This document shows, in pieces, positions 24,621 to 36,205 of a stretch of DNA of 64,000 bases (position 1 is its first letter; each line of letters begins with the position of its first letter). The stretch lies in assembly GCA_014706295.1 (NCBI GenBank), contig JACSVZ010000002.1, forward strand, positions 107,876,547 through 107,940,546, in the 5' to 3' direction. This stretch comes from Lycocorax pyrrhopterus obiensis. Taxonomy: Eukaryota > Chordata > Aves > Passeriformes > Paradisaeidae. Under the pieces are notes generated by a model, which was not told the origin of the DNA, ran no database searches, and saw only the letters and a list, made by a program, of their open reading frames with translations. A program made the translations under genes and the position numbers.

Positions 24621-26105
24621 CTCAGCCTGGGACAGTGCATAATATCATGCATAAATCTGCTGTTGAAATTTTCAAATATTGTGTTTCCTTTTGAGCTCCT
24701 CTTGTTGTTTGATGTAGGTAACCCTTGATGGCTTTAATGTATTCATTGTATTCTAATGAAATAGTCTTTGTAGAATACAATGTAGCTCTTCTCTCATTAA
24801 TAAGAATTAGGAAAAGGTCTTTCATAAGTAAACTCCTAACAACTATTGTTTATTAAAAAATTTTCATGAAGAATACTCTCTTATTGTTACTCAGATTCGA
24901 AGAAGGTTCATGCAACCTGTAATAAAGACTCCGGTTGACTACTGCAGGTCTGGAATCTGAATTGCAATAATTTTTATTAATCTAGCAAGTTGGTCCTGGG
25001 AGTGAGTCCTGCACAATGACACTCTTCTTTTAGTCACTCTCCCAGCATTTAACTTCTTCTTGTGCTTTCTGGAAACGAATTGGGCTTGATGGTTTTAGAA
25101 CTGGACATGTCTATATGATGCTGGAACAAAGAAGAAGCTCCAGGCTGAGACCCTGGAGAGCTGATTTACCCATCACTTTCAACTAGATAATAGAAAGCTG
25201 TTGACAAAAAAAATATTTCAGTGAGGAAAAATTCGCAAAACTGTCTATGAAATATGTTTTCTATTTTTTGGCAAGGTATAATGCCTCATCTCCTGGATGA
25301 TAACACACAATTTTTACCAGGCTAGGCACTCAAGAGGTTTTTTTGTGCATAAGTTGAATTTTAATAGCTCCCACAGGGAGACATTGTGGAAATCGTCACA
25401 CCATGTTTGATCACTGTCTCCATCTAGGTTTGACACTATGAGAGGAAGGAGACATACCTGCTACTTTAAAGAAAGATAAATCCTTCCCATTCTATTCCAC
25501 ATGATCGTGTGTAATTATTGTCAGACCTGTGTGCACAGGAGCTATTCTCTATGGCAACAAGGAGAATTTATACTTTAAACTGTAAGGTTAGATTCTGTTT
25601 TATCGGGGGTATATTTTGCTAAGGCAGAAGCTAATAGTCATAAAACTGCTAATACTGTTAAAAAAATCAAGTCCTCTTTTTTCCTTTAGTGTCCACTTAG
25701 AGTTGTGAATCTTAGGATTTAACAGTAGACTGCATAGGGGAATACATACATATCTAGGTCAACAAACAGAAGTAATTTTTTATTAATGAAAAACAAAAGA
25801 AAAAAGAGCAGTTTACTTTGCTTTATTCTTCTTTCAAGTTCTCTAGCTTTAAATTGCAGGAAAGGAGTGTTCTTGTTTTTCTTTAATACAAGAGATTTAT
25901 ACTATCTCATAAAATTTGTGCTGCAAGGCATAACAGCCCTAACAGAACTGAGAGTGCTAGGAAGGTCATAGAATGAGTCTTTAATTTTTTTTTCCAGTTA
26001 GGCAGAAGCAAAATAATTAGACTTTAAAAGACAGAGGTACATACTAAAAAGAGCAGGATATTCCTACTCATGCTTCCTACGCAGCTGGGAATGGAGACAT
26101 ATTTC

Positions 26106-26175
26106 ACAGATTTCAGAGAATATTCTGAGTTGTAAGGGACCCACAAGGACCACCGAGTCCAAGTCTTAAGTGAAT
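26106..26175 (-). mobile_element. CR1 3'-end scrap
   Basis: The text ttgtaagggacccacaagga and the following 'accgagtccaa' match the 3' UTR of the same CR1 subfamily as the copy at 34510-34680. Only about 70 bases are recognisable. The copy is minus-strand and strongly decayed. Confidence 0.6.
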
Positions 26176-27811
26176 GGCCTATACAGTTCTCATTTATTAA
26201 AAAAAATATGTTAAAAGAGCAGGAAGATAACAGCCTCTTCAATTTAATTAACACTCTTAAAGGTAAGCTCTAAGTTGATTTTAGAAGTCTAGCAGGATGA
26301 AAGCTTTTCATTTTCAGTCCTCAAATAAAGTGACTTAACTTACTTAACTGTAATTATTAATTGTAACTGTGGAAATTCAAAAATGTAGGTAATTTAGACA
26401 TCAAAACTGGGAAAAGTAAAGAGAGATCTCTCTAAAGAGTTCTGCATAGTGGTGAAAGAGCTCTGAGACCATCTGTCCTATAGAACTGTCAGAAGGGAAA
26501 GGCAACGTCTACACAAAGCATAAGCAAAGACTGACTTTCTCAAGGAGTTTGTTCTAAACAACGTGAAACATTGTGCCCCAGTTGCCTTAATTACGCTGCT
26601 GAATCTGAACACTAACTTCCCTACGTGTTACAGGGCTCCTGTGGAGTTCTTCTGTAACTCCTTTCCTTAGAAGTTTAGCAGGTCTAAAAGGTCCTGGCAT
26701 TATCTCCGCTATGCCACTAATGGCTGCCCTGGCTCCCACTGACACCAGTGACAGGTTGGGTAACTGCTGTTAGAGCCTCAGTGCAGCCGGTGTCTGCAAC
26801 TGGAGCCTTGGTGAAGTGAGCCTGATGGCCCTGCACGACCAAGGGTCACTCGACACCCTCGTCACACCAGTCAGGTGAAAGATTAAACATGGGGGCTTGT
26901 CTGTAGGGTGCTGTAATTCTCTGAAGGTGGAATTTCCTCTCAGGAGACATTTTATCTGTGTGGAGCCTGATGTGTTGTGAAGAGTTGGCATTCCTGCCTG
27001 TCTAAATCTCTTTTTTCTCTCTCATTTTCATGTGTTGTATTTATGAAGACTTCAGTAAAGAAATAAGTGAGCAAGGAGGATATATATCATGTGGGTAGGA
27101 CAGAGAAATCACCCTGTATACAATCCAACCATCACTGAGCCTTGAAGGTACATTTATTTACCTGCTAGGCAGATAAGATACACATCTGAGAGAACTCAAG
27201 ACCAAAGAAATTCTTGTTTCTTCAGTTTCTGTTAACATGCTTTAGAATTTCAAACCAAGAAGATTTTTTTGTTGTTGTTGTTTGATTTTTTAACAAAGTT
27301 GGGCCAAGTCATTTCAGAGTTTTGCCGGAGAGTAAGATAATTGTTCCACTGGGATTAGAGGAATTTTAAGAACTGCTTAGCAGCAGCCACATAATGGCTT
27401 AAGGTCAAGCTGTCTTCAACCACTTCTATAACCAATTATTTTGAAGGCGTTTCTGTAGAGTACCAAAAGTTGAATATCCAGCATGAGGCATAAGTGAGAT
27501 TTGGGAGAAGTGAAATTCTGCACCAGACTCCAAGCAGACTGCCCTCCAGGCTGTAGGGAGCTGTCAAAGGGCTTGGCACTTTTCTGTCAATCCACACACA
27601 TCATCAGAAACAGAAGAAAAAAAAAGAAACTGACAGACTTTGCTTCTTTGGCAAAGTCCTAACTGTCTGCATACCCTGTTTTTTATATGTCACTGAAAAA
27701 CAGATGATTACAAAATATAGAATAATCAGGGAGCATGATTTTTTTTCACTCTTTGTGTGTCTTTTGAGAGTGTTTTCTCTATTACTTTTAATTGTCACAA
27801 GAAATATCATG

Positions 27812-27868
27812 TAAATGCTAACTACCTGTAAAGAAAAGATAAAATGCTAACTACCTGCAAAGATGAAA
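27812..27868 (+). repeat. 28-bp imperfect tandem duplication
   Basis: The segment aaatgctaactacctgtaaa at 27813 recurs at 27842 with one change in that core, giving two adjacent copies of about 28 bp. It is a local slippage event with no sign of function. Confidence 0.8.
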
Positions 27869-30800
27869 AATATAGTAAACTGAAAGGATCACCTGTTCTA
27901 TGTGTTAGTTGACAAAGCAACAGTTCTCTGTGCCATAAGTTTGTTGTCTGATGAGCCATCATTAGGAGGTTCAAAAATCTGACAGGTTACATTTATATAA
28001 GTTGGATTAGAGCAGTTAGAATATATAAGGGTTTCTAGCACTTGAGCTTCTTGAGAAATGGTCTTATAACAAGAACAGGTCAGTTTATCTCCTCTTCTGT
28101 CAAGTATTCACCTTCAGTGAAAGCTTTGCATGCATTTTAATTTGCCTTAAATTTATGCATAACTAGATTAGCAGTTTCTAGCAATCGTTTGTTTTGCTTT
28201 TCTGCTTTCAGCCATCACTTCTTTTTATACCACCTGCTGTATTTGCCTTCTGTTCAGAGTATGCTTTTGACAGTTACTAATAATGCAGATTAAATTTACT
28301 TACTATGACGAGCAAAACACTATGTAAAACCAAAACAATAGAATCCTATATTCTTTTTCTCAGTTTAAGTAGTAGCTTAAAAGGCAAAAAAAATTTGTAA
28401 AAGCATTAATTAATTAACAAAGCAGGTGTCTTATAGGACTTAAAAACAGTGTGGAAAGCTGCCTATGGTGATAAAATATTGCAAGGTTTTAGCAGGCATA
28501 TATATACAACTCAAGAACAAAATCTGTGTACAGGTCAATTTTGATTTTTTTGAGTTCATTAGCATTTGCTACTAATCAATATAGAAATACTTCTATGGAA
28601 TAAAAATTAGCTTTAATTGGATGTCTTATTAGGCTATTTTTACTATTTATTTCTCATCTCTAGAATATCTGTCATTACTTCTCATTCATGATTTTAAAAA
28701 AGCTGGAAGAAAACTGTTTACAGCCTTTTAGGTATGGTGATCAAGCCCAGACAGAAGCTGTGGTTATTATGCATTTAAGACGTGTGGTTAGATGATGGCA
28801 GAAACAGTGAGTGTATTAAATGGATGCCCTTTGCACCAATGGATCATTGACCTACAGTATCCTCCACATCTCAGCCTGGCAAAACTCCTGCATGAATTGT
28901 AGCAGCCTATGCCTTTTCCATGCACTTAACTTGGAAAATGCATGAATTACAGTGGCCATACAAAGAAAACCTATAGTGCCTCATGCTGCATTATAATAGG
29001 ATCGTTCCATAATTGGCATTGTTAATGGGACAAGATTGCGTTGTTGGTTTTTTTGTTTAAATCTAGGTCAAGATAGAATAAGCATGTTAGACATAATTTA
29101 GCCCCCAGATGCAAATATAAGGACCCTTTTAAATGGAAATAGGAATCATTTAGAGCATTAGAGAAGAAAAGATGACCTTCAAAAAGATGAATTTCTACAG
29201 AGACATAAATGGTATCTTATAGAATATGTATATAATAGTGATTCATAGGTAGTCAGCTATGCAGAATTCCAAATTAGCTGGAAATTCACTGACTGATGTA
29301 TTTTTAAAAAAAGAAAAAAAAGTTATGTGAATATAAAACTGAAGCTGTTTAAAGATGTTATTTTTCTTTCCAGCTGGGGCCTCTTCCAAAGACTTTCATT
29401 AGACCTACAGATTGCAATGCATAATGTTCTGCTGTAACAAGGGGAAGAGAATCTCTTTCACGGTGTCTATCTACATTAGACACCTAATTTGGGAGCCTCA
29501 GTTAATTGCCTAGGCTCATTATATATCCAAAGAATAAAAGTAAGCATCTCCAAAGGGCACCTCAGAGCATCTCAATTAGGAGGCATCTACCTCCATTTAT
29601 TGTACAGAGAATCGAGAATTTTAGTTTTATGGATCAGTTTTCTTAACTTGTGCAGGGGCTGTGAATCTTACATTGAGTAACCAGAGTTTTTAAGGAGGCA
29701 GGTTTCCAGGAAACTGGTTATTTGTCACCTGCTGCAAAGAAAGATCCAGGTTTCTTTCCAGCTGTCATTAACACAGAGACCTCAGCCAACACCAAGTAGC
29801 TCATTTAATGCATGTTAGTGAAGGAACAATAAAATCATCCAGACTTGGGTAGTAGCAAGACAGGGGTTTGCTGTTTTTAACTGAGGACAATAGTGCAAAT
29901 GCATGGAGGCACAGTCAGTAGAGAACATGGAATGCTAGCAGGAGAAAGGAAGCTGCAATAAGAGGGACTGCAGCAGAGTCTAAGATGAAGAAACAAAGCA
30001 GCAGTAATGACTAAGTGTTTTGGTTACTACCATGGAGCTTTCAGAGTTTGTGAAGGAGAAATACTAGGAGCATCTGCTGCAGTAGGCTACAGTAAGTGAG
30101 TGGGTTTGGAATCTCAGAAGCTGGCACACAACAGACAAAAAAAGGAAAAACAAGTGCTGAGAAAGAACATCCATGACAGAGCTCTGCAGTAGCAATCTCC
30201 ACTAGTCATTAAAACAACTGGGATTATGCAGTAGTGGGTGTTACAAAGTTACAGAATTCTGACTTAAAATAAATGGCAAAATGATCATTGTTGCATCTGG
30301 ACCAATGTAGTAATACAGTAAAACTGAGGGACTGTGTTCTGGTACATAATTTTAGATTAGAAACTCACAATTACGTACCTTGTAGGCTACTGTGAGTATC
30401 TGAAGTAGCTACATATGCTCAATCTGAAGCATTTACAATAGGAAGATACAAAAGGAAACCATCAGAAATAAATTAATACATATGAGAATACATTTTAGGG
30501 AATACTGGACTTCATATGAAAAAAATAAAAAGAGACATCAGGAATGTTAAAGGAAGTGTTGAATCTGACATATTTAGTGATGACATATCTAAAAAAATGT
30601 CTGAAATGCTTTCTGATAACTCTGAGTGACAGAGATGCAGAACAGAAATTGGGAAATAAAATCACAAAGGAGAAAAACAAATGTACCTCCTGAAGCAAAC
30701 AGATCTGTGAATCTAGGCCTAAGCAATCAAGAAAGCATAGAATTACTGTATATTTAGATAATTAAAAACTCATTTGTACTTGATACCAGGTGACAAAACT

Positions 30801-32627
30801 TTCTATCACCGTACATTGGCTTATATGGACAGGTCGTCCTAGTGCACAGCATTTTGCAATGGGACCAATACAAGTAAAAGATTGCAGGGAAACTGACAGT
30901 CCCTCGTGTCAGAATGAACTGATATAAACACATATGCAATCCACATCAGAACATATTCTTGTAATCTGTATTCTATACACATTCAAAAGTATTTCTGCCT
31001 TCTCAAATCATAAGGTGATTAACTGTTGAGAGGTGATACTGAAGCAGAACTCTGACTAAAAACTTGACTTTCTACACTGAGAATCACAACAGAAATTGGG
31101 CACAGGACAAAACTGGGATTCCAAGGCTTCTAAATTTAACACTTGAGATATTCTGCAAGTTCACATGTATCATGAATATATATATTAAAAAGAAATTAAT
31201 CTGTTATGTCAACGTGCATTATCTCCACTGTCACTGAGTTTTGTTACCAACACTAGTCACTTTACCTAGCTTTGGTTACAGCTACTGGATATAGAGCTTT
31301 CCTAAAATGTACAGCTTCATTGCAAATCCTTTTTGTGTCTGTGATTTTATATCTAACTTACTGAGACAGAAATTTCAGAGACTCTCATTTTCTCCTAACT
31401 AGCCTCAGTATCAACAACAGTTTTTGTGATAATGATTTGGTACTATGTGACATTTCCAAAGAATTCTGTTTAACATGCAATAGATGAGGACCTGTGCTCC
31501 ATGGGGTCATGTTTTGTCACCCTAAGTCTTCAAGTCTTTAAAAATTTTGCAGTTGAAAGCAGTATTACAAAACTCATTGTTTTAATTAAAAACTGATTCC
31601 TGGCCAGGGAATTAAATACAGTCTTTAAAAAGCCAAGACATCAATTTGAACTTCTGGATCTCAGAAGTCAGAGAAAAAAAATTACAATTAGACAAAGAAT
31701 AGACAAGACAGAGATGTTAGTAGAGCATTACAATTATTAATATTTTTGAAAGGAAGTCCAAACATGAAAGAAATCAGAGAAGAAATGTGCAACACAGCTA
31801 GCTTTTATCTTTTATTTGCTATGAGAAACAGCCCCCAGAAAGAACTTGGAAAGATTCAGGCACAATAATAGTATGCTATTAATAAAAAATACAACGGCAA
31901 GATGAAGGAAAAATCAAGGGACAAAGAAAGGTACATGAAAAAAGAAGAAACAAAGGAGACAGAGAGTGAAGCAAAGAAAAATAATTCATTGTGAAATTTC
32001 ATTCCTATCCTTTTATTTTCCCCCATCCATCTTCCTTTGTTCTTTCTTTGTGATATTTTGAGATATGAAGATTGAGTTCCTCCTTCTGAACATTGACTAG
32101 CATGCTGTGATTGACATGTCATCTGACAAATGTTTTGCAAAAATTGAGCTATATATCATGTATAAATTGTTCTGCAGTTGGCTTCATAAAATTGCTATGT
32201 TGCAGTTAAAAATCTTCTAGAAGCTACTTGCAACGGTAACATCAGTCCACAGATAAGAACTGAAATGTTTTTATTTCAGACTGGCTGATTCATCTTCCAT
32301 AATTCTATGAACAAATCATTTGAAGTTGGGTTGTAATAGACTCTGCTGTCATTTTTATTTTCCTTAATACCTTTCTTAGTCCCAGGGAAACATATTAGAT
32401 AACATCAATTCCAAACAGAACCAGTTTTATCTCCAGTATTAACTGCACTAAGTTCACAGTAGTGTTCCATTGTTAAAAAAATAACCAACCAATAGCAAAA
32501 AAAAAGCAACAAGGCAAAGCCCCCCCTTAATAGCACTGAAGTTAAGAGTTTAGCCTTTAAAAACACATATCAGATTCATCATCCTCAAGAAACCAACATT
32601 TTTATCCTGTTTTATCGTTAAGTAAGT

Positions 32628-32925
32628 CATGGAATCATAGAATCACAGAATTGTTTAGGTTGGAAAAGACGCCTAAGATCATTGAGTCCATCCATTAACC
32701 CAGCACTGCCAAGTCCAGCACTAAACCATGTCCCCATGTGCCGCATCTACACAAGTTTTAAATACCTCCAAGGATGGTGATTCAACCATTGCCCTGAGCA
32801 GCCTGTTCCAATGCTTGACAGCACTTTCAGTGTTTTTTTAATATCCAACCTAAATCTCCCATTGCAACGTGAGGTCGTTTGCTTTCATCACTATTTACCT
32901 GGCAAAAGAGACAAGCCAATTTTGC
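32628..32925 (-). mobile_element. CR1 LINE fragment (minus strand)
   Basis: The 3' end of a CR1 is clear: catggaatcatagaatcaca at 32628, then the conserved 3' UTR text, then the start of ORF2 C-terminal sequence in reverse (gcagcctgttccaatgcttg at 32800). It fades out near 32925, where text matching the 'cacttgttacctgggagaag' region is still faintly visible. It is 5'-truncated and inactive, with no target duplication. Confidence 0.9.
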
Positions 32926-34096
32926 AGTATTTTGACCAGCTCAAGATCACAACTGCAGAAATTCACACTTTCTTTTACCACACTCTCGATTGCACTGTAC
33001 AAGTTTAATACCACATACATTCATTGGTCACTTCCAAATAGATAGAGAAAAGAAATATGAAGCTGGAACTACAATTTGTCCAGAATTTCTCCCTAAATAA
33101 AAAGATACTGAAAATCTATGAGAGCTTTCAATTTTAATGGATGCGTGTATTGTAAAAGGATGCTCTAAAGCTGCTCAAAGACCCTGTGATCTCTGAAATG
33201 TTTGGGAAAAAATAACTTTAGCTCAAAATAGGAAAGATCGGTGACACTGGCACAATGAGTTTGAAGTCATATGAAGCTGGAGCCTAAAAATCTAACCCTT
33301 CCTGAATTAGACCACCAAAACAGAGGATTTTTTTAAAAAAAATATTTTCTGAAGTATCTTAACATTTTTTGCCTACTGAAATCATGCCTTTTGGAAAGCA
33401 TCTGTGATAATGCAAAGGAAGTCTCTTACTTATATTGGTATATGAAACTTGGGGTTAAAAAGGCAAAAATGGAAACTGGAAAATAAAGGAAATCTTAGTT
33501 AGCTTACATAATTCACTTTATACTCAAAATAAGCTAGGGTCACACAATGCTTATTTTGCTTTTTTCTCTAGGTAAAAATACTATATATTCATTTCCCACA
33601 ATGCAAATTTAAACATTTTTAAAAATTATATTCTTTAAAAAATAGAGTTTTACTAATCTTTTTCCCCTTCTTTGTTTTTAAGTACAGAATTCCCTATCTG
33701 AAAGTGCCCAACAGGGAATGAAGATAGAACTCATAAAAGTATGACTGCCTGAATTCCATCAGGATAAACAGAAGCAAACAAGATCATTATTTCGTAATTA
33801 TAGTTGTATGTACACAGGCAACAGATGTCTTACATCTTACCCTACATTAAATGGAATTTTGTGCGACATGAAAATTTTTAGCTTTAAATGTGTCTTTGAA
33901 CTGCAGTAACATGATTGCAAATATTATGTGAATATAGACAGGCACTAGCAATAATTTTAAAGTATTCTAATTGTTTCCTGTTATGCTTGATATTTTCTTT
34001 AAAAACTTTCTAACAGCTATTTAATTTATGTTAGTTGTGGGTTGGGGAGTTTGACTAATTTTTGATGTATTCTCTAAATGTGTTTCTCTTTATGCT
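32926..34096. other. unique AT-rich non-coding DNA
   Basis: No gene, RNA or transposon is recognised. Nothing notable apart from A/T runs near 33330 and 33600-33650. Confidence 0.6.
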
Positions 34097-34102
34097 AGTG
34101 TC
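34097..34102 (+). repeat. target-site duplication, left copy (agtgtc)
   Basis: The hexamer agtgtc directly abuts the TG terminus of the solo LTR and is identical to the right copy at 34408-34413. Six bases is the size made by class II/alpharetrovirus-like integrases. Confidence 0.88.
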
Positions 34103-34407
34103 TGTAGTGATATGGAGCAGCGAGGACTCTCCAGGCAGGTGCAAAGGAGGAACTTTATTTACAAAAAACCCGCCTTTTTATGCCATTAGTTGGTTGTTAG
34201 TTTATGTAGTTTTAAGGCACAACAAACTAAATTGAACCAACCACCATGCACCACAATGAGGGCATGAGTCATTCACGCAGCATGCCTTACTTCCTTTATT
34301 TTAGCTGAGTCATTTTTCCACAGTCCATTTCTACTTAGGCTAAGTAACAGGCCAGAGCCATGATTTTACCAGGCCTTCCCTTTACAGAGCTTTACCTATC
34401 TGTCACA
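34103..34407 (-). mobile_element. 305-bp solo LTR of an endogenous retrovirus (minus strand)
   Basis: The element begins tgtagtga and ends tgtcaca on the plus strand, so read on the minus strand it is TGTGACA...TCACTACA, the standard TG...CA LTR form with partly matching ends. It is flanked by a perfect 6-bp duplication, agtgtc. On the minus strand a TATA-like gcataaaaag (34183-34174) is followed only 14 bases later by AATAAA (34159-34154), implying a very short R region. Small LTR, short R and 6-bp duplication together resemble alpharetrovirus/class II elements of birds; that class assignment is inference. No internal region is present, so it is a solo LTR left by recombination between two LTRs. 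Few CpGs remain, suggesting age. Confidence 0.9.
34154..34183 (-). promoter_or_regulatory. LTR TATA-like box and poly(A) signal
   Basis: On the minus strand, gcataaaaag at 34183-34174 is a plausible TATA element, and AATAAA at 34159-34154 is the poly(A) signal. Their closeness is what is expected of an LTR with an R region of about 20 bases. Confidence 0.75.
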
Positions 34408-34413
34408 AGTGTC
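34408..34413 (+). repeat. target-site duplication, right copy (agtgtc)
   Basis: Identical to 34097-34102 and directly adjacent to the CA terminus of the LTR. Together they fix the insertion boundaries. Confidence 0.88.
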
Positions 34414-34509
34414 CACACAACAGTTTATAATTCTTGTAATATTATTAGCCTGATATCAAGATTAAACTTTGGAAGAATCTAAATGTCCCTGAAAATTGCC
34501 ATCTAAAGT

Positions 34510-34680
34510 CATAAAATCATAGAATATGATGAACTGGAAGGGACCCATCAGGATCATCAAGTCCAGGTTCTGGCCCTGCTCAGGACACCCTAAGAATCAC
34601 AATGTGTACCTGAGAATGTTGTCCAAACGCTTCTTGAACTCTGACAGGCTTAGTGCTCTGAAGTCAGGTGTGAACTTTGC
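34510..34680 (-). mobile_element. CR1 3'-end fragment (minus strand)
   Basis: Starting with the degenerate 3' repeat ataaaatcatagaatatgat, it continues with the subfamily text gggacccatcaggatcatca at 34543 and ccaaacgcttcttgaactct at 34623. It breaks off near 34680. About 170 bases remain, all 3' UTR and the very end of ORF2. The same subfamily is seen at 26106. Confidence 0.88.
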
Positions 34681-36097
34681 AACCAATTGCGTTTTCCATA
34701 AGTTTGAGCCTTGACTTTACATATGAACCCTACCACACTTTGGGTTATTCAAAATATGCATTCAGATTTGCTAGTCCCATCGTTTCTTCTCTGGTGTACT
34801 CTTGGAAAAGAACAGGTATTAAAGTGCTGCAATCTAACTCTTGCAGTCTGAGTGCCCCATTGTGGGTAACAATAACAGTTCGAAAGGGGGTTCTTTTTGC
34901 TCTTCAGAATCCTTTTGATTAGGCTGAAATTGCTAGTGCATAATTTAGTTCTGGTGAATGGTGAAGAGAGTATCTTTTGAAAATGAAAGAGAAAGAGGAA
35001 AACACTGATTTTCACAGAAGTGCATTAAGGATTTAAGCATACATATCCAGAGTCTGATTTTGAAGTACACTGATTATTTTCTTCTTTTGTTGACCATACT
35101 CAGCTTCTAGTAAAATTCAGCTGAGTCTGCAGATTGTAGAAGATAAAGGTAATTTTTGACAGGTTTTCCTTTAAGAAGATCTGGCAAATATGAATAGTAT
35201 AAGGTCATAAACAAAGTAATAATTCTTTTGGTTCCACAGCTCTCTAAAATGATTAATGCTGAAAAATATTTACAGATTACCAAGATTAAATAAAAATGTG
35301 ATTTATTATGAGCTTACCAAGAAGAATGCTTTATTTTGTTCTCAAAAGAAAAAAAGAGTTCAAATGAAGCAGAGGGCCTACAAGTTTTAATTATTAAATT
35401 TTATGCAAAGAATTAAGTTCCTGTAAAAACTTGTGCTCTGTTTTAGAGAGCCTTTCTGGGACAGAGACAGCATAAAAACCATTGCAAAACTCTGCTCTCC
35501 ATATTTCTAGACATTTTCTGAAAGTATGTCAGTTGAGTACTTTACACAGGAAAGAAACAGTGAAAAGGGATGTTATTTCCTTCTATAGCTCTCTGAGATA
35601 TGTCTCTGAAATTGTGGTTCGGCACAAACACAGAAAGAGGACATAAAGACCTGTACCTTAGAATTTTAATAAATGTGTGATTCATTTGATTACTGATAAT
35701 GGATTGACCTTGATTTCCTGTTCTAATTTGTATGACACCACTCCGGAGTTATAAAGGGGAACAGCCTTTTGTTCCAGGGATCAAAATTCACTGACTCTGC
35801 TGCTGCTTTTAAAGAGCAGTTGAAGCTGTCAGCTGCAATTGGCAATGGAGAAAACAAATAATGAGTCCTTGAATTGGGTATGATTCACTGCTATGGGATA
35901 CTTGAAATGCTACAGAGTATATATCCCAGTAGTAAAGCCTTAAACAGGGCTTCACAATGTATTCGTCTGTATTTGTAAACATCAGTTTTTACAGCACAGT
36001 TTTGAAGTGTTAAAATGCAAAACGAATATTCTTTACAAAGACTGGTTTTCATGAACATCTCTGTTGCACCTGCATTAATCAGGTATGAGACAACAGT
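34681..36097. other. unique non-coding DNA
   Basis: No gene recognised. The open frames at 34677-34922 plus and 34749-35015 minus overlap each other and have no motifs. The region 35690-35870 is non-repetitive and might be conserved, but this is only an impression. Confidence 0.55.
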
Positions 36098-36205
36098 CAT
36101 AGAGTCATAGAAAGGCTTGGGTTGGAAGGAACCTTAAAGACCATCTAGATCCAACCCCTCTGCCTTGGCAGGGACACCTTTCACCAGACCCCATTGCTCA
36201 GTGAA
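36098..36205 (-). mobile_element. short CR1 3'-end fragment (minus strand)
   Basis: The text catagagtcatagaaaggct followed by gggttggaaggaaccttaaa and ccaacccctctgccttggca is the classical bird CR1 3' UTR in reverse. Only about 108 bases are present before unique sequence resumes. Confidence 0.92.

Larger units (their letters stand above)
23014..24640 (-). mobile_element. long CR1 LINE relic with ORF1, endonuclease and 3' parts
   Basis: This minus-strand CR1 copy is unusually long. Reading along the minus strand from 24640 down, it holds a decayed ORF1 esterase segment (about 24620-24385), an endonuclease segment of ORF2 (about 24235-23830), the linker that follows the endonuclease (23830-23690), then the C-terminal part of ORF2 and the 3' UTR (23640-23014). 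The reverse transcriptase fingers and palm, normally between linker and C-terminal part, are absent. Either one element lost its centre, or two CR1 copies of the same orientation lie end to end with the junction at about 23640-23690. The colinear order favours a single element. All reading frames are broken. Confidence 0.8.
24641..32627. other. long, mostly unique non-coding stretch
   Basis: About 8 kb without a recognised gene. It contains one tiny CR1 scrap (26106-26175) and a short tandem duplication (27812-27868), listed separately. Around 24920-25010 there is an aataaag signal followed by LTR-like text, but no boundaries or promoter were found. The remainder shows nothing recognisable. 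Confidence 0.55.

Noticed and set aside
24920..25020. aataaagactccgg followed by LTR-like text
   Set aside because: No TATA box, TG...CA ends or target duplication could be paired with it.
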